Shown one piece after another: positions 7,945 to 16,102 of a stretch of DNA of 64,000 nucleotides. A program made the translations under genes and the position numbers. Where the stretch lies: NCBI RefSeq assembly GCF_001486505.1, contig NZ_LN909066.1:447795-511794 (forward strand), in the 5' to 3' direction. Position 1 is the first letter of the stretch. Every line of letters begins with the position of its first letter. The notes under the pieces were generated by a model. The model worked only from the letters and a program-made list of their open reading frames with translations, was not told the DNA's origin and ran no database searches. The stretch is from Paenibacillus rubinfantis. GTDB taxonomy: Bacteria > Bacillota > Bacilli > Paenibacillales > Paenibacillaceae.

Positions 7945-8487
7945 CTACTCCCAAAGACGCTTTACATCCATTACCTTATCCCCGGTAACCCCTAGCTCAT
8001 ACACATCTGGATTCGTAAGCCGGCTCCACGCCTCGTACCCAAATGAAGAGTCATAATGTTTCAAAATCAAGGACATGAGATTCCCGTGAGTCACCACAAC
8101 GAGATTCATTTCCGGTCGTTGAACCAAGTCTTCCATAACTGAGATTCCCCGAGTCATTGCCTCCCATGAGGATTCCCCACCCGGCAGCTTCATATCGAGA
8201 TCATCAAACGACTTCCTTAGTTTATCCATCCAATCTGGCATCCCCTCGGACGACAGAATTCTCTCACGAAGACGATTATCTCTATGTATTGGCAAACCTA
8301 ACCGTTGTGCTAGTGGTTGAATCGTTGAGATCGCTCTTTGATAGGGGCTGCAAACTATCCAATCTATGAATTTGTCCTCTAAAAAATCCGCCAACTGCCC
8401 CGCCTGAGTTACTCCTTCTTGCGTTAACTCCGCCGAGGCTTCTTGACCACTCGCCTTACAATGTCTAATTAAGTAAATCCGCTTCAA
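7945..8487 (-). CDS. Histidine phosphatase superfamily protein (phosphoglycerate-mutase-like)
   Basis: 180 residues. The N-terminal IRHCKASG is the RHG-type phosphohistidine motif with Cys in place of Gly; the second catalytic His is in VVVTHGNLMS near residue 133, and the CSPYQRAISTIQPL segment is also typical. The fold carries out phosphatase or mutase chemistry on sugars, nucleotides or cofactors; the exact substrate cannot be read from sequence. Start ATG 8487 follows AGGGAGGGG. It appears to be a stand-alone gene with the lipoprotein gene 56 bp upstream on the same strand. Confidence 0.85.
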   Translation of the reverse strand: MKRIYLIRHCKASGQEASAELTQEGVTQAGQLADFLEDKFIDWIVCSPYQRAISTIQPLAQRLGLPIHRDNRLRERILSSEGMPDWMDKLRKSFDDLDMKLPGGESSWEAMTRGISVMEDLVQRPEMNLVVVTHGNLMSLILKHYDSSFGYEAWSRLTNPDVYELGVTGDKVMDVKRLWE

Positions 8488-8543
8488 GGATGTCCCCTCC
8501 CTAAGTTAGGATTGGTAAGGAAAATACCTTCTCCCGGTTCATG

Positions 8544-9299
8544 TTACCCTCTCCCTGCCTTCCATTGCTTATATAACTGCTCCATGGAAGTGTTCAGGAT
8601 CGTCTCCAAGGCGTAAGGATCTCTAATGAGTTCATTTAACGAATCCAGTCCATATTCATCAACAATAAATTGGACAATTAATCCACTATAGAAATAGGCT
8701 GAACTTCCGTAATCATCAAAAAAGGTGGCACTTTGAAGCTGTTCAAATGTTGGAATCTCGCGGAATTGATGTGTTTTATCCAAATCTGCCTCAAGCTGCA
8801 AAGCAGCGTAATAAGCCGTGCCTTCATCCAGCCATTTCATCTGTCCAACCACCGGATTTATTTGTTGGATGATCGCATGAACAAATTCGTGAACTAATTG
8901 ATCCATATAGTCTGAATGTAAAGAAGGGACAAATCGGATTTGTGACGGGGTAAACACCTTAATCGTTTGATCCTTGGCATCATACGTCCCTTCCGTTTGA
9001 CGGCCTATGGATTCATAAAATTGCGCCTTGTCGGTATATACATGAATCTTCGTTTTCTCAGAGGGACTGAAGTGGAACATGCGGGTTAACCGTTCATAAT
9101 GGGACTCATAATGTAGAGATAACTCTTCAACAACTTGTTGAACATCATCCTCTTGACTTGGAGAATAGAATTTTCCATGTTGGGTTTCTTGAATGAGTAA
9201 GAGTTCATCTTCATTTGCTCCATTGCCTTGGTTGGTGCCAGAACAAGAACCTAATAGCAGTAACGTGAATATACTCCATGCTGCAAAAGCATGCTTCAA
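8544..9299 (-). CDS. Lipoprotein with HExxH zinc-peptidase-like domain
   Basis: 251 residues. Lipobox LLLGSC near residue 19 places it outside the membrane. HEFVHA (HExxH) and, about 25 residues later, WLDEGTAYY supply the usual gluzincin ligands His, His and Glu, as in the peptidase MA-like family. It is therefore probably a cell-surface metallopeptidase or a relative that kept the metal site. No partner gene is evident. Distance and orientation allow co-transcription with the acetyltransferase gene upstream (108 bp gap). Confidence 0.72.
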   Translation of the reverse strand: MKHAFAAWSIFTLLLLGSCSGTNQGNGANEDELLLIQETQHGKFYSPSQEDDVQQVVEELSLHYESHYERLTRMFHFSPSEKTKIHVYTDKAQFYESIGRQTEGTYDAKDQTIKVFTPSQIRFVPSLHSDYMDQLVHEFVHAIIQQINPVVGQMKWLDEGTAYYAALQLEADLDKTHQFREIPTFEQLQSATFFDDYGSSAYFYSGLIVQFIVDEYGLDSLNELIRDPYALETILNTSMEQLYKQWKAGRG

Positions 9300-9407
9300 T
9301 TGCTTTCCCCACTCTCTTGTGTATGTAATAACTCCACTTGCCCAAGAACCCAGCCCTGGATCGCTTTTATCTTCGGCCGGGTCGTCTGTTGGGATTGGCT
9401 CTACTCC

Positions 9408-9914
9408 CTAGATTTTAGGTATGCGGTACACCTTATCGTATAGAAGCGCCTTGCACGCCAAGAACTCGTTCTCTGCGAGCGACTTCGGATAGCTCATGAT
9501 TTTCAGCGGTAGATCCTCTTCTCCAACCCGTAACGGTGGCTGAACATAGTCATAATCATTAAGACGGAATCCAAGGCGCTCATAAAACCGGATTCGGCGA
9601 CAAGAGAGCGTGTCTTCCGGCAGTTCCACCTCGAGTATAGTCAATTTCTTCGACTCACTTAAATACTTGTTCATCAGCCGTTTCCCAATTCCCCCACCTC
9701 GCACAGAGGGATCTACGGCCAGATGCTCAATAAAGCGAAACAGCGGAAATTCCCATGCCGCCAAAAAGGCGATCATCTGCCCCTGCTCATCGGACTCGGT
9801 CATCAGCCGATATTCGGGGTGCTGCAGCAGCTCCTTTTGTCCGGATGGGGTTCGATATTCGTTCTCCGGAAAAGAAGCTGACATCATCTCATAAACGCGC
9901 TCAAAATCATTCAT
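9408..9914 (-). CDS. GNAT-family N-acetyltransferase
   Basis: 168 residues from ATG 9914; an in-frame TTG at 9953 would add 13 residues but has no ribosome binding site, whereas GAAGGAAG lies upstream of 9914 (spacing a little long). Acetyl-CoA-binding signature VRGGGIGKRLM near residues 80-90, preceded by a beta-strand EHLAVDPS and followed by FYERLGFR, all typical of GNAT. The N-terminus FERVYEMMSASFPENEYR is common in Bacillota members annotated only as acetyltransferases. Acceptor substrate unknown. Confidence 0.82.
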   Translation of the reverse strand: MNDFERVYEMMSASFPENEYRTPSGQKELLQHPEYRLMTESDEQGQMIAFLAAWEFPLFRFIEHLAVDPSVRGGGIGKRLMNKYLSESKKLTILEVELPEDTLSCRRIRFYERLGFRLNDYDYVQPPLRVGEEDLPLKIMSYPKSLAENEFLACKALLYDKVYRIPKI

Positions 9915-10094
9915 TCCGCTAACTGCACTTCCTTCATCTTGTTCAATTATCAAAAAAGGCCTTCGGATATTGGAGTTCCCCTTGATAAGTCCGGATCCGC
10001 TCGACTAACTTTGACTCCTCCTCCCGCTCCCCGAAAGCATGGAAGTGAAGTGTAAAGATCGCTTGGACATCACTTGGTTCTTCCGCTCTGATCC

Positions 10095-10640
10095 TCATAG
10101 ACCTGGATTCCACTCCTCTTTTAAAAGCCCATAAATCACTTTATCCATGTAACGATCGACGAACCTTTCCGCTTGACGCAAGATGCCTTCCTGAACAAAT
10201 CCGAGCCTTTCCGGGATGTTTCGGCTTCTTGTATTGTCAGGGTGAACTCGAATCTCGATTCGATGGAGCCCCAGCTCCTCAAATACATACTTAATGATTT
10301 CACGGCAGCATCGGCTGATGATTCCTTGCCCTTCATATTCCTGCGCGAGGTAATACCCGATTTCGGTGGTTTGATCCATCCGGTTGATATGTACGAAACC
10401 AATTGCCCCAACTAATTGATCCTCTAGCCAGATACCGCACCAACCGCCATTCCCGGCAGCCTGCTTCTGAATCGTTCCGGCTATGAACGCACTGGCATCG
10501 TTCACGGTATGGGTATGATAAGGGAATTCAAGCCACTCGCCAAAATGATCCCGGTTCGCTTGAATAAGCTTAAACAAATCATCGGAATGGCTGGGGTTAA
10601 ATAATTCAATCCGCAGCTTCTCATCTACGCTTCTCCGCAT
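10095..10640 (-). CDS. RimJ/RimL-type GNAT acetyltransferase
   Basis: 181 residues from ATG 10640, with AGGGGGGAT directly upstream; the open frame extends to 10841 but that part overlaps the neighbouring gene and has no plausible start signal. Motifs: IGYYLAQEYEGQGI for acetyl-CoA binding and HRIEIRVHPDNTRSRNIPERLGF toward the end, the pattern of ribosomal-protein serine or alanine acetyltransferases. Such relatives (for example B. subtilis YdaF) act on proteins or small amines. It starts 14 bp after the stop of the small membrane protein gene, so they are probably co-transcribed. Confidence 0.85.
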   Translation of the reverse strand: MRRSVDEKLRIELFNPSHSDDLFKLIQANRDHFGEWLEFPYHTHTVNDASAFIAGTIQKQAAGNGGWCGIWLEDQLVGAIGFVHINRMDQTTEIGYYLAQEYEGQGIISRCCREIIKYVFEELGLHRIEIRVHPDNTRSRNIPERLGFVQEGILRQAERFVDRYMDKVIYGLLKEEWNPGL

Positions 10641-10654
10641 GCAAATCCCCCCTA

Positions 10655-10975
10655 CTAAAAGATTCCTTCCGTGAACTTCGGATACACAAAAGAACAGATG
10701 AACGTGGCAATAATCATGATCATCAGGATTCTTGGATACCTCTCCTTCAGCCCACGGACCGTTTGGTACAAACAGAGCAATAAAAGAGGAATCGAAATCA
10801 AAGAGGTGATATGCCACCCTGTCTTCGCTTCCTTCGACCAACTCCCTATTCCAATGTCGTCTAGGAAAGAGTCAAGAAAGGAATATCCGTGACTGTGGTT
10901 GCTTGCTAAGATCAACAGTAGGAAATATCCCGCCATCCATAACCAACCTTTATACACCTGATGACCGCGTTTCAT
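10655..10975 (-). CDS. Small membrane protein, unknown function
   Basis: 106 residues from ATG 10975, where AAGGGAGGTG lies 7 bp upstream; the longer open frame to 11041 lacks such a site. Three hydrophobic segments (about 10-26, 52-70 and 82-98) separated by short polar loops with several His and Ser residues (SNHSHGYS). No family recognised. It precedes the RimJ/RimL-type acetyltransferase gene by 14 bp, suggesting a two-gene operon. Confidence 0.65.
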   Translation of the reverse strand: MKRGHQVYKGWLWMAGYFLLLILASNHSHGYSFLDSFLDDIGIGSWSKEAKTGWHITSLISIPLLLLCLYQTVRGLKERYPRILMIMIIATFICSFVYPKFTEGIF

Positions 10976-11087
10976 TCCGCAGCACCTCCCTTGCTGATGG
11001 TAGGGCTCCTGGGATTCCGTATGAAAGCTGGACCCTTCCATAATTATACAACCGATCCGGTGAAGGCGATAGCGACGATTCCTTTAT

Positions 11088-11115
11088 AAAAAAGAGAACC
11101 CCGCTATCGCAGGGT
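11088..11115 (-). terminator. Rho-independent terminator after the mini-MerR gene
   Basis: Minus-strand hairpin ACCCTGC-GATA-GCGGGGT (11098-11115) with one G-T pair, followed by a T-rich run. It ends the leftward GPP34-like/MerR-like transcript 18 bp after the stop. Confidence 0.75.
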
Positions 11116-11132
11116 CCGTTCATCTCATGCGT

Positions 11133-11396
11133 TTAGGATTCCTCCATCAGCTTCGCCTTGATCTCAGGGACGGACATCCCCTCGGAGCGAAGTTGCTTGA
11201 TCCGCAAGATCCGCTCCACCGTCTCTACCCGCCGGTACCGGCGCGTCAAATTCTCCTCGGCTTGCTCGAACGGCAGCATCCCTTCCTCCGTGTAGAACTT
11301 CAGGGTGCTGTAGCGGGTTGCCGTCAACCGCGCCAATTCGCCAATCGTGACGAACTCCGAAGCTTCAATGGCTTCCATGGATCGTTGTCTGGACAT
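11133..11396 (-). CDS. MerR-type DNA-binding protein lacking an effector domain
   Basis: 87 residues. A single winged helix: EFVTIGELARLTATRYSTLK (helix-turn-helix), FYTEEGMLPF (wing), then RYRRVETVERILRIKQL and a terminal helix. Normal MerR regulators add a dimerising coiled coil and a ligand domain; both are absent here and the length matches the bare HTH_17/MerR unit, so this looks complete rather than truncated. It follows the GPP34-like gene by 15 bp and shares its terminator. It probably regulates that operon or acts with its product; target unknown. Confidence 0.75.
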   Translation of the reverse strand: MSRQRSMEAIEASEFVTIGELARLTATRYSTLKFYTEEGMLPFEQAEENLTRRYRRVETVERILRIKQLRSEGMSVPEIKAKLMEES

Positions 11397-11411
11397 GGGG
11401 GCAGGACTCCT

Positions 11412-12422
11412 TTAGATCGGGCGTTTCGGAAGCAGCCGTACCCCTTGGATCGGTACGCGCACCGTTACATAATGCGGAACCACTTCATAAACCAGATTGT
11501 CAATTTTGATCGTGGGGATCTCCCCCTCCTTCAGCACCGTAAACACGTGGCCTTGCGCTTCAAGCCGATTCTTGACGGCCTCCAGCCGTTGCTTGGAGTT
11601 AGAGAACCACGCCTCCGTCTCGATAAAAACCGCCTGCGAACGGTCCAACAACGGGAACAAGAACAACATGCCGGTGCCAACCGTCGAGCGAATAAACGAT
11701 CTCTTTATCCGCAGGGCATCCTTTACCGCGATTTCCCATCCCCGGTAGATTTGAATCGGAAAGATCATATGGGCCAACGAATGGCTTGTATCCAACTCCC
11801 CTATTCTCGTCGCCACAAGGTCCAGTTCATTCCGCGAAAAGAGATCCGGCAAGCAGCCGCTTTCCCGCAGCAGCCATAATAGGCAAACCGCATCATCGCT
11901 GACCGGTCCCTCCTCCAGGATCTCCGCCCGGAACCCTTCCGTAATCCTCGTATATTCATCGATCGGACAGCGGTACTCCTTGATCGACACGCCTGCCGAC
12001 TCATAAAACATATCGCACCCGAGCAAATTCGGGATCTCCTCCATCCTTCCCAGATCGGCAAGGCCCTTCGCCATGACGAGTTCGAAACGGGCCAGGGTCC
12101 GCTTAGGCAGCGAGGAAGCCTTCTTTAACCACCACGGCAGCTTAGGTTGACGGTCGCGCGCTTTCGATCCGACTGCTTTCAAAATCAACTCCCGGTAAGC
12201 CAAATCTCCAGTTGAAATCTCCTTCCCCGGCACCACCGCACCTTCGATGTGGCCTTTCGCCCCAGCGGTTAACCCATCCTCCAGGTATACCTCCAGGATG
12301 ACCGCTGCCGCTATCGTACGGAGCGAGATTTTCTTAACGGTAGTCATCATATTGCTTCGCTGCGCGTTCAGCGCAATCATCGAGAAACGCTGGGCTAAGG
12401 TAAGCTCCTTCAACTCTGCCAT
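11412..12422 (-). CDS. GPP34 (GOLPH3)-like protein with C-terminal extension, function unknown
   Basis: 336 residues from ATG 12422 (AGGGGAG 7 bp upstream; in-frame TTG at 12428 is less likely). Soluble, no signal peptide. The N-terminus LTLAQRFSMIAL followed by ISLRTIAAAVILEVYLEDGL resembles the opening of GOLPH3/GPP34 domains, and VSDDAVCLLWLLRESGCL with a following basic helix resembles their middle part. About 90 further residues, ending in a strand-rich VPHYVTVRVPIQG segment, have no family I recognise. GOLPH3 binds phosphoinositides in eukaryotes; bacterial versions are unstudied or poorly known. Followed after 15 bp by the mini-MerR gene and preceded by a heptanucleotide repeat. Domain call is tentative. 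Confidence 0.55.
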   Translation of the reverse strand: MAELKELTLAQRFSMIALNAQRSNMMTTVKKISLRTIAAAVILEVYLEDGLTAGAKGHIEGAVVPGKEISTGDLAYRELILKAVGSKARDRQPKLPWWLKKASSLPKRTLARFELVMAKGLADLGRMEEIPNLLGCDMFYESAGVSIKEYRCPIDEYTRITEGFRAEILEEGPVSDDAVCLLWLLRESGCLPDLFSRNELDLVATRIGELDTSHSLAHMIFPIQIYRGWEIAVKDALRIKRSFIRSTVGTGMLFLFPLLDRSQAVFIETEAWFSNSKQRLEAVKNRLEAQGHVFTVLKEGEIPTIKIDNLVYEVVPHYVTVRVPIQGVRLLPKRPI

Positions 12423-12507
12423 CGCCAAACTCCCCTATCGTTCTGGAATTGTGTGATCCGCCAACTCTTACATCCGTCTCATGTTCCAACTTCACATATC
12501 GCTTATC

Positions 12508-12549
12508 ACTTACTACTTACTACTTACTACTTACTACTTATCACTTACT
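12508..12549. repeat. Heptanucleotide tandem repeat upstream of the GPP34-like gene
   Basis: Six consecutive 7-bp units ACTTACT (five exact, one ACTTATC), flanked by CTTATC and TATTTAC, so the periodic tract spans about 12502-12555. It lies about 85 bp upstream of the GPP34-like start, in its probable promoter or leader, and about 75 bp past the helicase stop. Confidence 0.85.
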
Positions 12550-12622
12550 ATTTACAATATACTCCCATTGGAACGATTTGTCAATTGGTTTCACACCCCA
12601 TACACAACTTCACTTCGCCCTC

Positions 12623-14989
12623 CTATTCCTCAACCTTCACTAGTCCTTGGGTGATCGCCGCCCCCATAAACGGACTCGCCGTCCCAACGCTAAACAGCTG
12701 CAAATGGTGCATCGCCCGGGTACACGCGGTATAGAACAACCGCCGCACGCCCTCCTCCCCATAAGACCGTGCCGAAGCATCGTAAAGGATCACCGCATCG
12801 AACTCGATGCCTTTGGCCAAATAAGCCGGGATGACCACCACACCTTGCTTGTATTCGATCGAATCGCGGGTGACCAGCTTCAACTCACCGAGGGGTCCTC
12901 CGTTCAAAGCAACATAAGCAGCCGTGCTTTCCGCGGCGGACCGGCATATGATGGCGATCGTAGCTGCTCCCTGTACTTTGAATTCCGCGACCTTGGCCTC
13001 AATACGCCGGTGTAATTCAGCCGGGTCAGCCACCTGCGTCAACACCGGGGTTTCTCCGTCCCGCTCGAAAGGTTCGATCTGTTCACCGCCGGGGATCAGG
13101 CTCCGCGTAAACTCGACGATCGGTCGAGTCGACCGATAGCTGCGCCGCAATTGGATCGTCTCTGTTTGCTCCGGTCCATAGAGGCGTTGCAATCCCTGGA
13201 AATCCGCCGTGCCAGCGGCGTGCGCGAAGATCGCCTGATGGAAATCGCCGAGCACCGTCAGCTTTGCGGCAGGAAACAGCCTTTTCAAAAATTCGAATTG
13301 AAGCGGAGAATAATCCTGCGCCTCATCGATTAGGACATGGCGGATCGATATGTTCGCCTGGAACCCCAAAATCAGCTCATGCAGCAGCAGAAACGGCGTC
13401 GCATCCTCATAAAACAACTTACCCACATCGAGGTTCTGAACTGTGATCCGGCAAATCTCCCCCCAGGCTTCCCTCACCTCCGGAGCCTCCGATTCCATCC
13501 AGGAACCGATATGAACCGGAGCCTCAAAAAGCTGTTTATACACCCCAGCCAGATCGATAAAACGCAGCTCACGGATCTGTTCGCGGATCGGCTTTAGCTT
13601 CTTGCGCACGACCATGCGTGCCAGCTCCCTCACCAAGCGTTCACCTTCGATCTCCTCGTCGGAATCCTCGGTTAAGCCGTATTTTTGCCGAATCCGTTCA
13701 CAAGCCCGTTCGTATTGCTCGTTGCTAAGCAACTCGATGGCATCCTGCACCCAGGGCTTACGGCGCTCCTGCTTCTCGATCTCGCCGATTCGTTCATTCA
13801 GCCAGGTCGTTAATCGTTCGATCCGACCGGACATACGTGGTGAGTCCTCCCCGCTGTAAAACTGCGCTGCCATCTCTTCCGCCGAAACCAACGTGTCTCC
13901 GCGAAATTGGATGGGCCGGAACCGCATGCCGCCTTGTTCCAAAGACGACCGATAAGCCTGTATCGCTTCGAAAAATGACGCCGAAGCCTTCAACCGGATC
14001 GCGGCCATACGCGTTTGATAATCCGGATCCTCCTGCGCCGTCAGCACGTATTCCAACTGCGCGTAAGGATCCTCAACCTCAAAGAAGCCGCTAAGCCGGT
14101 GGTCGAGGTATTCCTGGAACGTCACCTGCTGCATATTTTCCTCGCCAAGCTCGGGAAGCACGCCGGACACATAAGTCTGAAACATCGCGTTTGGCGAAAA
14201 TAACACGATCTGATCGGCCGTCATCCGTTCGCGGTATTTGTACAGCAAATAAGCGATCCGCTGCAAAGCCGCGGACGTTTTCCCGCTGCCGGCGGCGCCT
14301 TGCACAATCAGCAGACGACCTTGATCATGGCGGATGATCCGGTTCTGCTCCTGCTGGATCGTAGCTACGATGCTGCGCATCTGCGCATTGGCGGTATGAC
14401 CTAACACCTGCTGCAGCACCTCGTCCCCAATCGTCAGCGAGGTATCAAACATCGAGTCGATCCGACCGTGCCGGATGAGATATTGCCATTTCCGCTCCAG
14501 CTCCCCGCGAATCGTCCCGCCGGGCGTCACATACTCGGCTGGCCCCGGCGCGTAATCGTAATACACGCTGGAGATGGGAGCCCGCCAATCGTAGATCAGA
14601 AACTTCTCCCCGCTGGGATCCACCAAAGACGAGACGCCGATGTAAACCCGTTCGGTCTCCGGCTCGCCTTCCTCGGCGAAATCGATTCGCCCGAAGTAGG
14701 GGTTCTCCTGCATTCGCAGCAGCGCTGCCCGGCGTTTGGAGGCTTGACGGTGGCTGCTTTGGCTTAACGACAAGACCTCGGCCTGCTGCCGCAGACTGAT
14801 GACCGTTTCCAGAAAGTCGTCAAAGTTATCCAAATTCACCGTAACATCTTCCCAAAAATGCTTACGGAACTCGACCACCTCATTTCTGCGGCGCGAGGTA
14901 TCCTCCTCCAGTTCGCCGATGCTCTCCGCGAGGATCTCCATCACATGATCCAACCGTTCCTGTTCCCGCTTCAGCTCTTTATCCATCAT
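12623..14989 (-). CDS. helD: HelD-like UvrD/Rep-family helicase, RNA polymerase recycling factor
   Basis: 788 residues from ATG 14989 (AAAAAGGAG upstream), close to the 774 of B. subtilis HelD. An N-terminal charged coiled coil (about 1-70) would reach into RNA polymerase; Walker A GAAGSGKTS at 231-239, the Walker B-like DEAQDYSPLQ around 550, and the C-terminal motif RRLFYTACTRAM mark the superfamily 1 ATPase core. HelD-type proteins strip RNA polymerase from DNA and recycle it after stalled transcription. A strong hairpin (15086-15109) sits 97 bp upstream. Paenibacillus genomes often carry more than one paralogue, so the symbol describes the family and is not proof of orthology. Confidence 0.88.
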   Translation of the reverse strand: MMDKELKREQERLDHVMEILAESIGELEEDTSRRRNEVVEFRKHFWEDVTVNLDNFDDFLETVISLRQQAEVLSLSQSSHRQASKRRAALLRMQENPYFGRIDFAEEGEPETERVYIGVSSLVDPSGEKFLIYDWRAPISSVYYDYAPGPAEYVTPGGTIRGELERKWQYLIRHGRIDSMFDTSLTIGDEVLQQVLGHTANAQMRSIVATIQQEQNRIIRHDQGRLLIVQGAAGSGKTSAALQRIAYLLYKYRERMTADQIVLFSPNAMFQTYVSGVLPELGEENMQQVTFQEYLDHRLSGFFEVEDPYAQLEYVLTAQEDPDYQTRMAAIRLKASASFFEAIQAYRSSLEQGGMRFRPIQFRGDTLVSAEEMAAQFYSGEDSPRMSGRIERLTTWLNERIGEIEKQERRKPWVQDAIELLSNEQYERACERIRQKYGLTEDSDEEIEGERLVRELARMVVRKKLKPIREQIRELRFIDLAGVYKQLFEAPVHIGSWMESEAPEVREAWGEICRITVQNLDVGKLFYEDATPFLLLHELILGFQANISIRHVLIDEAQDYSPLQFEFLKRLFPAAKLTVLGDFHQAIFAHAAGTADFQGLQRLYGPEQTETIQLRRSYRSTRPIVEFTRSLIPGGEQIEPFERDGETPVLTQVADPAELHRRIEAKVAEFKVQGAATIAIICRSAAESTAAYVALNGGPLGELKLVTRDSIEYKQGVVVIPAYLAKGIEFDAVILYDASARSYGEEGVRRLFYTACTRAMHHLQLFSVGTASPFMGAAITQGLVKVEE

Positions 14990-15085
14990 ACGCACTCCTT
15001 TTTGCAAATTTGGGGGTTGACGCGAGTTGATTTTTTCGCTACAATAAAATTAGGATAGGTACGCACTGTTACTTTAAATCTCGAC

Positions 15086-15114
15086 GCATGCTATTCCAAT
15101 ATAGCATGCTTTTT
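15086..15114. other. Perfect 9-bp hairpin in the helD upstream region
   Basis: GCATGCTAT (15086-15094) and ATAGCATGC (15101-15109) pair around a 6-nt loop, with five T residues after it on the plus strand. It looks like a plus-strand terminator although no plus-strand gene ends there, and it would also fold in a leftward helD leader transcript. Confidence 0.55.
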
Positions 15115-15136
15115 GGCGTTTATCAATACGAAGTGT

Positions 15137-15177
15137 AAAAAGCCGCGCCCTCCCCTCTAAGGGAAGAAACGCGGCTT
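15137..15177 (-). terminator. Terminator of the nitroreductase operon
   Basis: AAGCCGCG (15140-15147) pairs with CGCGGCTT (15170-15177); on the minus strand the stem is followed by a T-rich run. It lies 44 bp past the nitroreductase stop and shields helD from that transcript. Confidence 0.75.
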
Positions 15178-15220
15178 GTTTTATCCAATCCGATTTAAGC
15201 TGACCTTGCCATCCACCGGA

Positions 15221-15712
15221 TTAAGGCAATGTTTTGATCTTCTCTGCGATCGGCGTTCTTGGTCTCGCAGCCGGCACCTCAACTGGGTAGCCGATGCCAA
15301 AAACCCCAATCACCTCATACCCTTCCTCTACGCCAAGCAGCTCACGGTTGTGCGGCAAGCCACCGATGGACGACCAGAACGTGCCTACGCCCGCTTCATG
15401 CGCGGCCAGCAGGAAATTTTGCGCGAAGCAAGCGGCCGCCATCACGTTCTCATCCCGTTCAATGACGGTTGCTCCCGGTTTGGACAACAGCCCGAGAACG
15501 ACGGGAGCCCCCCAGAAGTCGCTCTTGTGCTTTAGCTTCGCCCGCGATTCCGGGCCGATGCGGAGCAGCTCCCACGGCTCGTTGCAGCGGTGGTTCGGGG
15601 CAAAGCTTGCCGCCTCCAGCCAGCTCATCAATGCAGTTTCATCGACCGGGTCCGGCTTAAACGCCTTAATATTTCTCCGGCTTCTAATTAAATCAATCGT
15701 ACTCTTGCTCAT
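15221..15712 (-). CDS. Nitroreductase-family flavoprotein
   Basis: 163 residues, short for the family but with both ends intact. The N-terminal SRRNIKAFKPDPVDE and APNHRCNEPWELLRIG are the FMN-phosphate-binding and dimer segments, and EAGVGTFWSSIGG plus the GIGYPVE near the C-terminus are also standard. Members are FMN- and NAD(P)H-dependent oxidoreductases of nitro compounds, quinones or flavins; native substrate unknown. ATG 15712 has AGGGAGG upstream and overlaps the 3' end of the preceding gene by 20 bp, so both belong to one operon under the promoter with twin BlaI/CopY-like boxes. Confidence 0.85.
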   Translation of the reverse strand: MSKSTIDLIRSRRNIKAFKPDPVDETALMSWLEAASFAPNHRCNEPWELLRIGPESRAKLKHKSDFWGAPVVLGLLSKPGATVIERDENVMAAACFAQNFLLAAHEAGVGTFWSSIGGLPHNRELLGVEEGYEVIGVFGIGYPVEVPAARPRTPIAEKIKTLP

Positions 15713-16037
15713 CCGTTAGTGCCTCCCTTAACTCGAACAAATGGATAAATTCTTGAATAATTTCGTCGACCGCCTTTAATTCGCCGCTAATCACCGGCTT
15801 GATCGCATCGTATTCCGGTTGATTCAGCTGTTGCCGAAGCACTTGGCGCTTAACCTCAAGCCGCTCCAAAAAAGCGATCGCCCGCCCGCGCCGAAACGTC
15901 TGTGCACTTTGGGTTCGCGGCTCGCCCCCATCCTTGGTCGAGCGTTGACCTCCCCGGCCATGACCTCGCCGGTCCTTAGACGCGAGAGCTTCTGAGTCGT
16001 AATGCCCTCGATAGGATTCATGTCTGCCTTCTCGCAT
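15693..16037 (-). CDS. Unknown 114-residue protein under twin BlaI/CopY-like operators
   Basis: 114 residues from ATG 16037, with AGGAGGG 9 bp upstream. The longer frame to 16196 runs through the promoter and operators and is not used. The first 45 residues are basic, Gly- and Arg-rich and probably disordered; residues 46-110 are two predicted helices rich in Leu and Glu (AIAFLERLEVKRQVLRQQL and EIIQEFIHLFELREAL), likely a helical hairpin or coiled coil. No signal, membrane segment or helix-turn-helix seen. Family not recognised. It is translationally coupled to the nitroreductase gene by a 20-bp overlap. Confidence 0.7.
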   Translation of the reverse strand: MREGRHESYRGHYDSEALASKDRRGHGRGGQRSTKDGGEPRTQSAQTFRRGRAIAFLERLEVKRQVLRQQLNQPEYDAIKPVISGELKAVDEIIQEFIHLFELREALTDEQEYD

Positions 16038-16054
16038 TCCTGGATCCCTCCTAT

Positions 16055-16074
16055 TTGTATACATATGTATACGA
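16055..16074. promoter_or_regulatory. BlaI/MecI/CopY-type operator 1
   Basis: TTGTATAC-ATAT-GTATACGA, a near-perfect inverted repeat whose core TACATATGTA fits the TACAnnTGTA box of the BlaI/MecI/CopY repressor family. It lies between the -10 element and the ribosome binding site of the 114-residue gene. Confidence 0.65.
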
Positions 16075-16082
16075 TTTGCATC

Positions 16083-16102
16083 TTGTATACAAATGTATAC
16101 AA
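16083..16102. promoter_or_regulatory. BlaI/MecI/CopY-type operator 2
   Basis: TTGTATAC-AAAT-GTATACAA, a perfect inverted repeat with core TACAAATGTA (TACAnnTGTA). It covers the -10 element at 16092-16097 and is centred 28 bp from operator 1. Confidence 0.68.

Noticed and set aside
11041-11115. Possible riboswitch before the mini-MerR terminator
   Set aside because: Only one simple hairpin with T run is visible; it is downstream of the gene, so a terminator explains it.
11127-11879. 250-codon plus-strand open frame opposite the MerR-like and GPP34-like genes
   Set aside because: No ribosome binding site, no domain, crosses two supported genes.
12449-12734. Two plus-strand open frames with Tyr/Leu/Thr-rich repeats
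   Set aside because: They are translations of the ACTTACT tandem repeat, have no ribosome binding site and run into the helD gene on the other strand.
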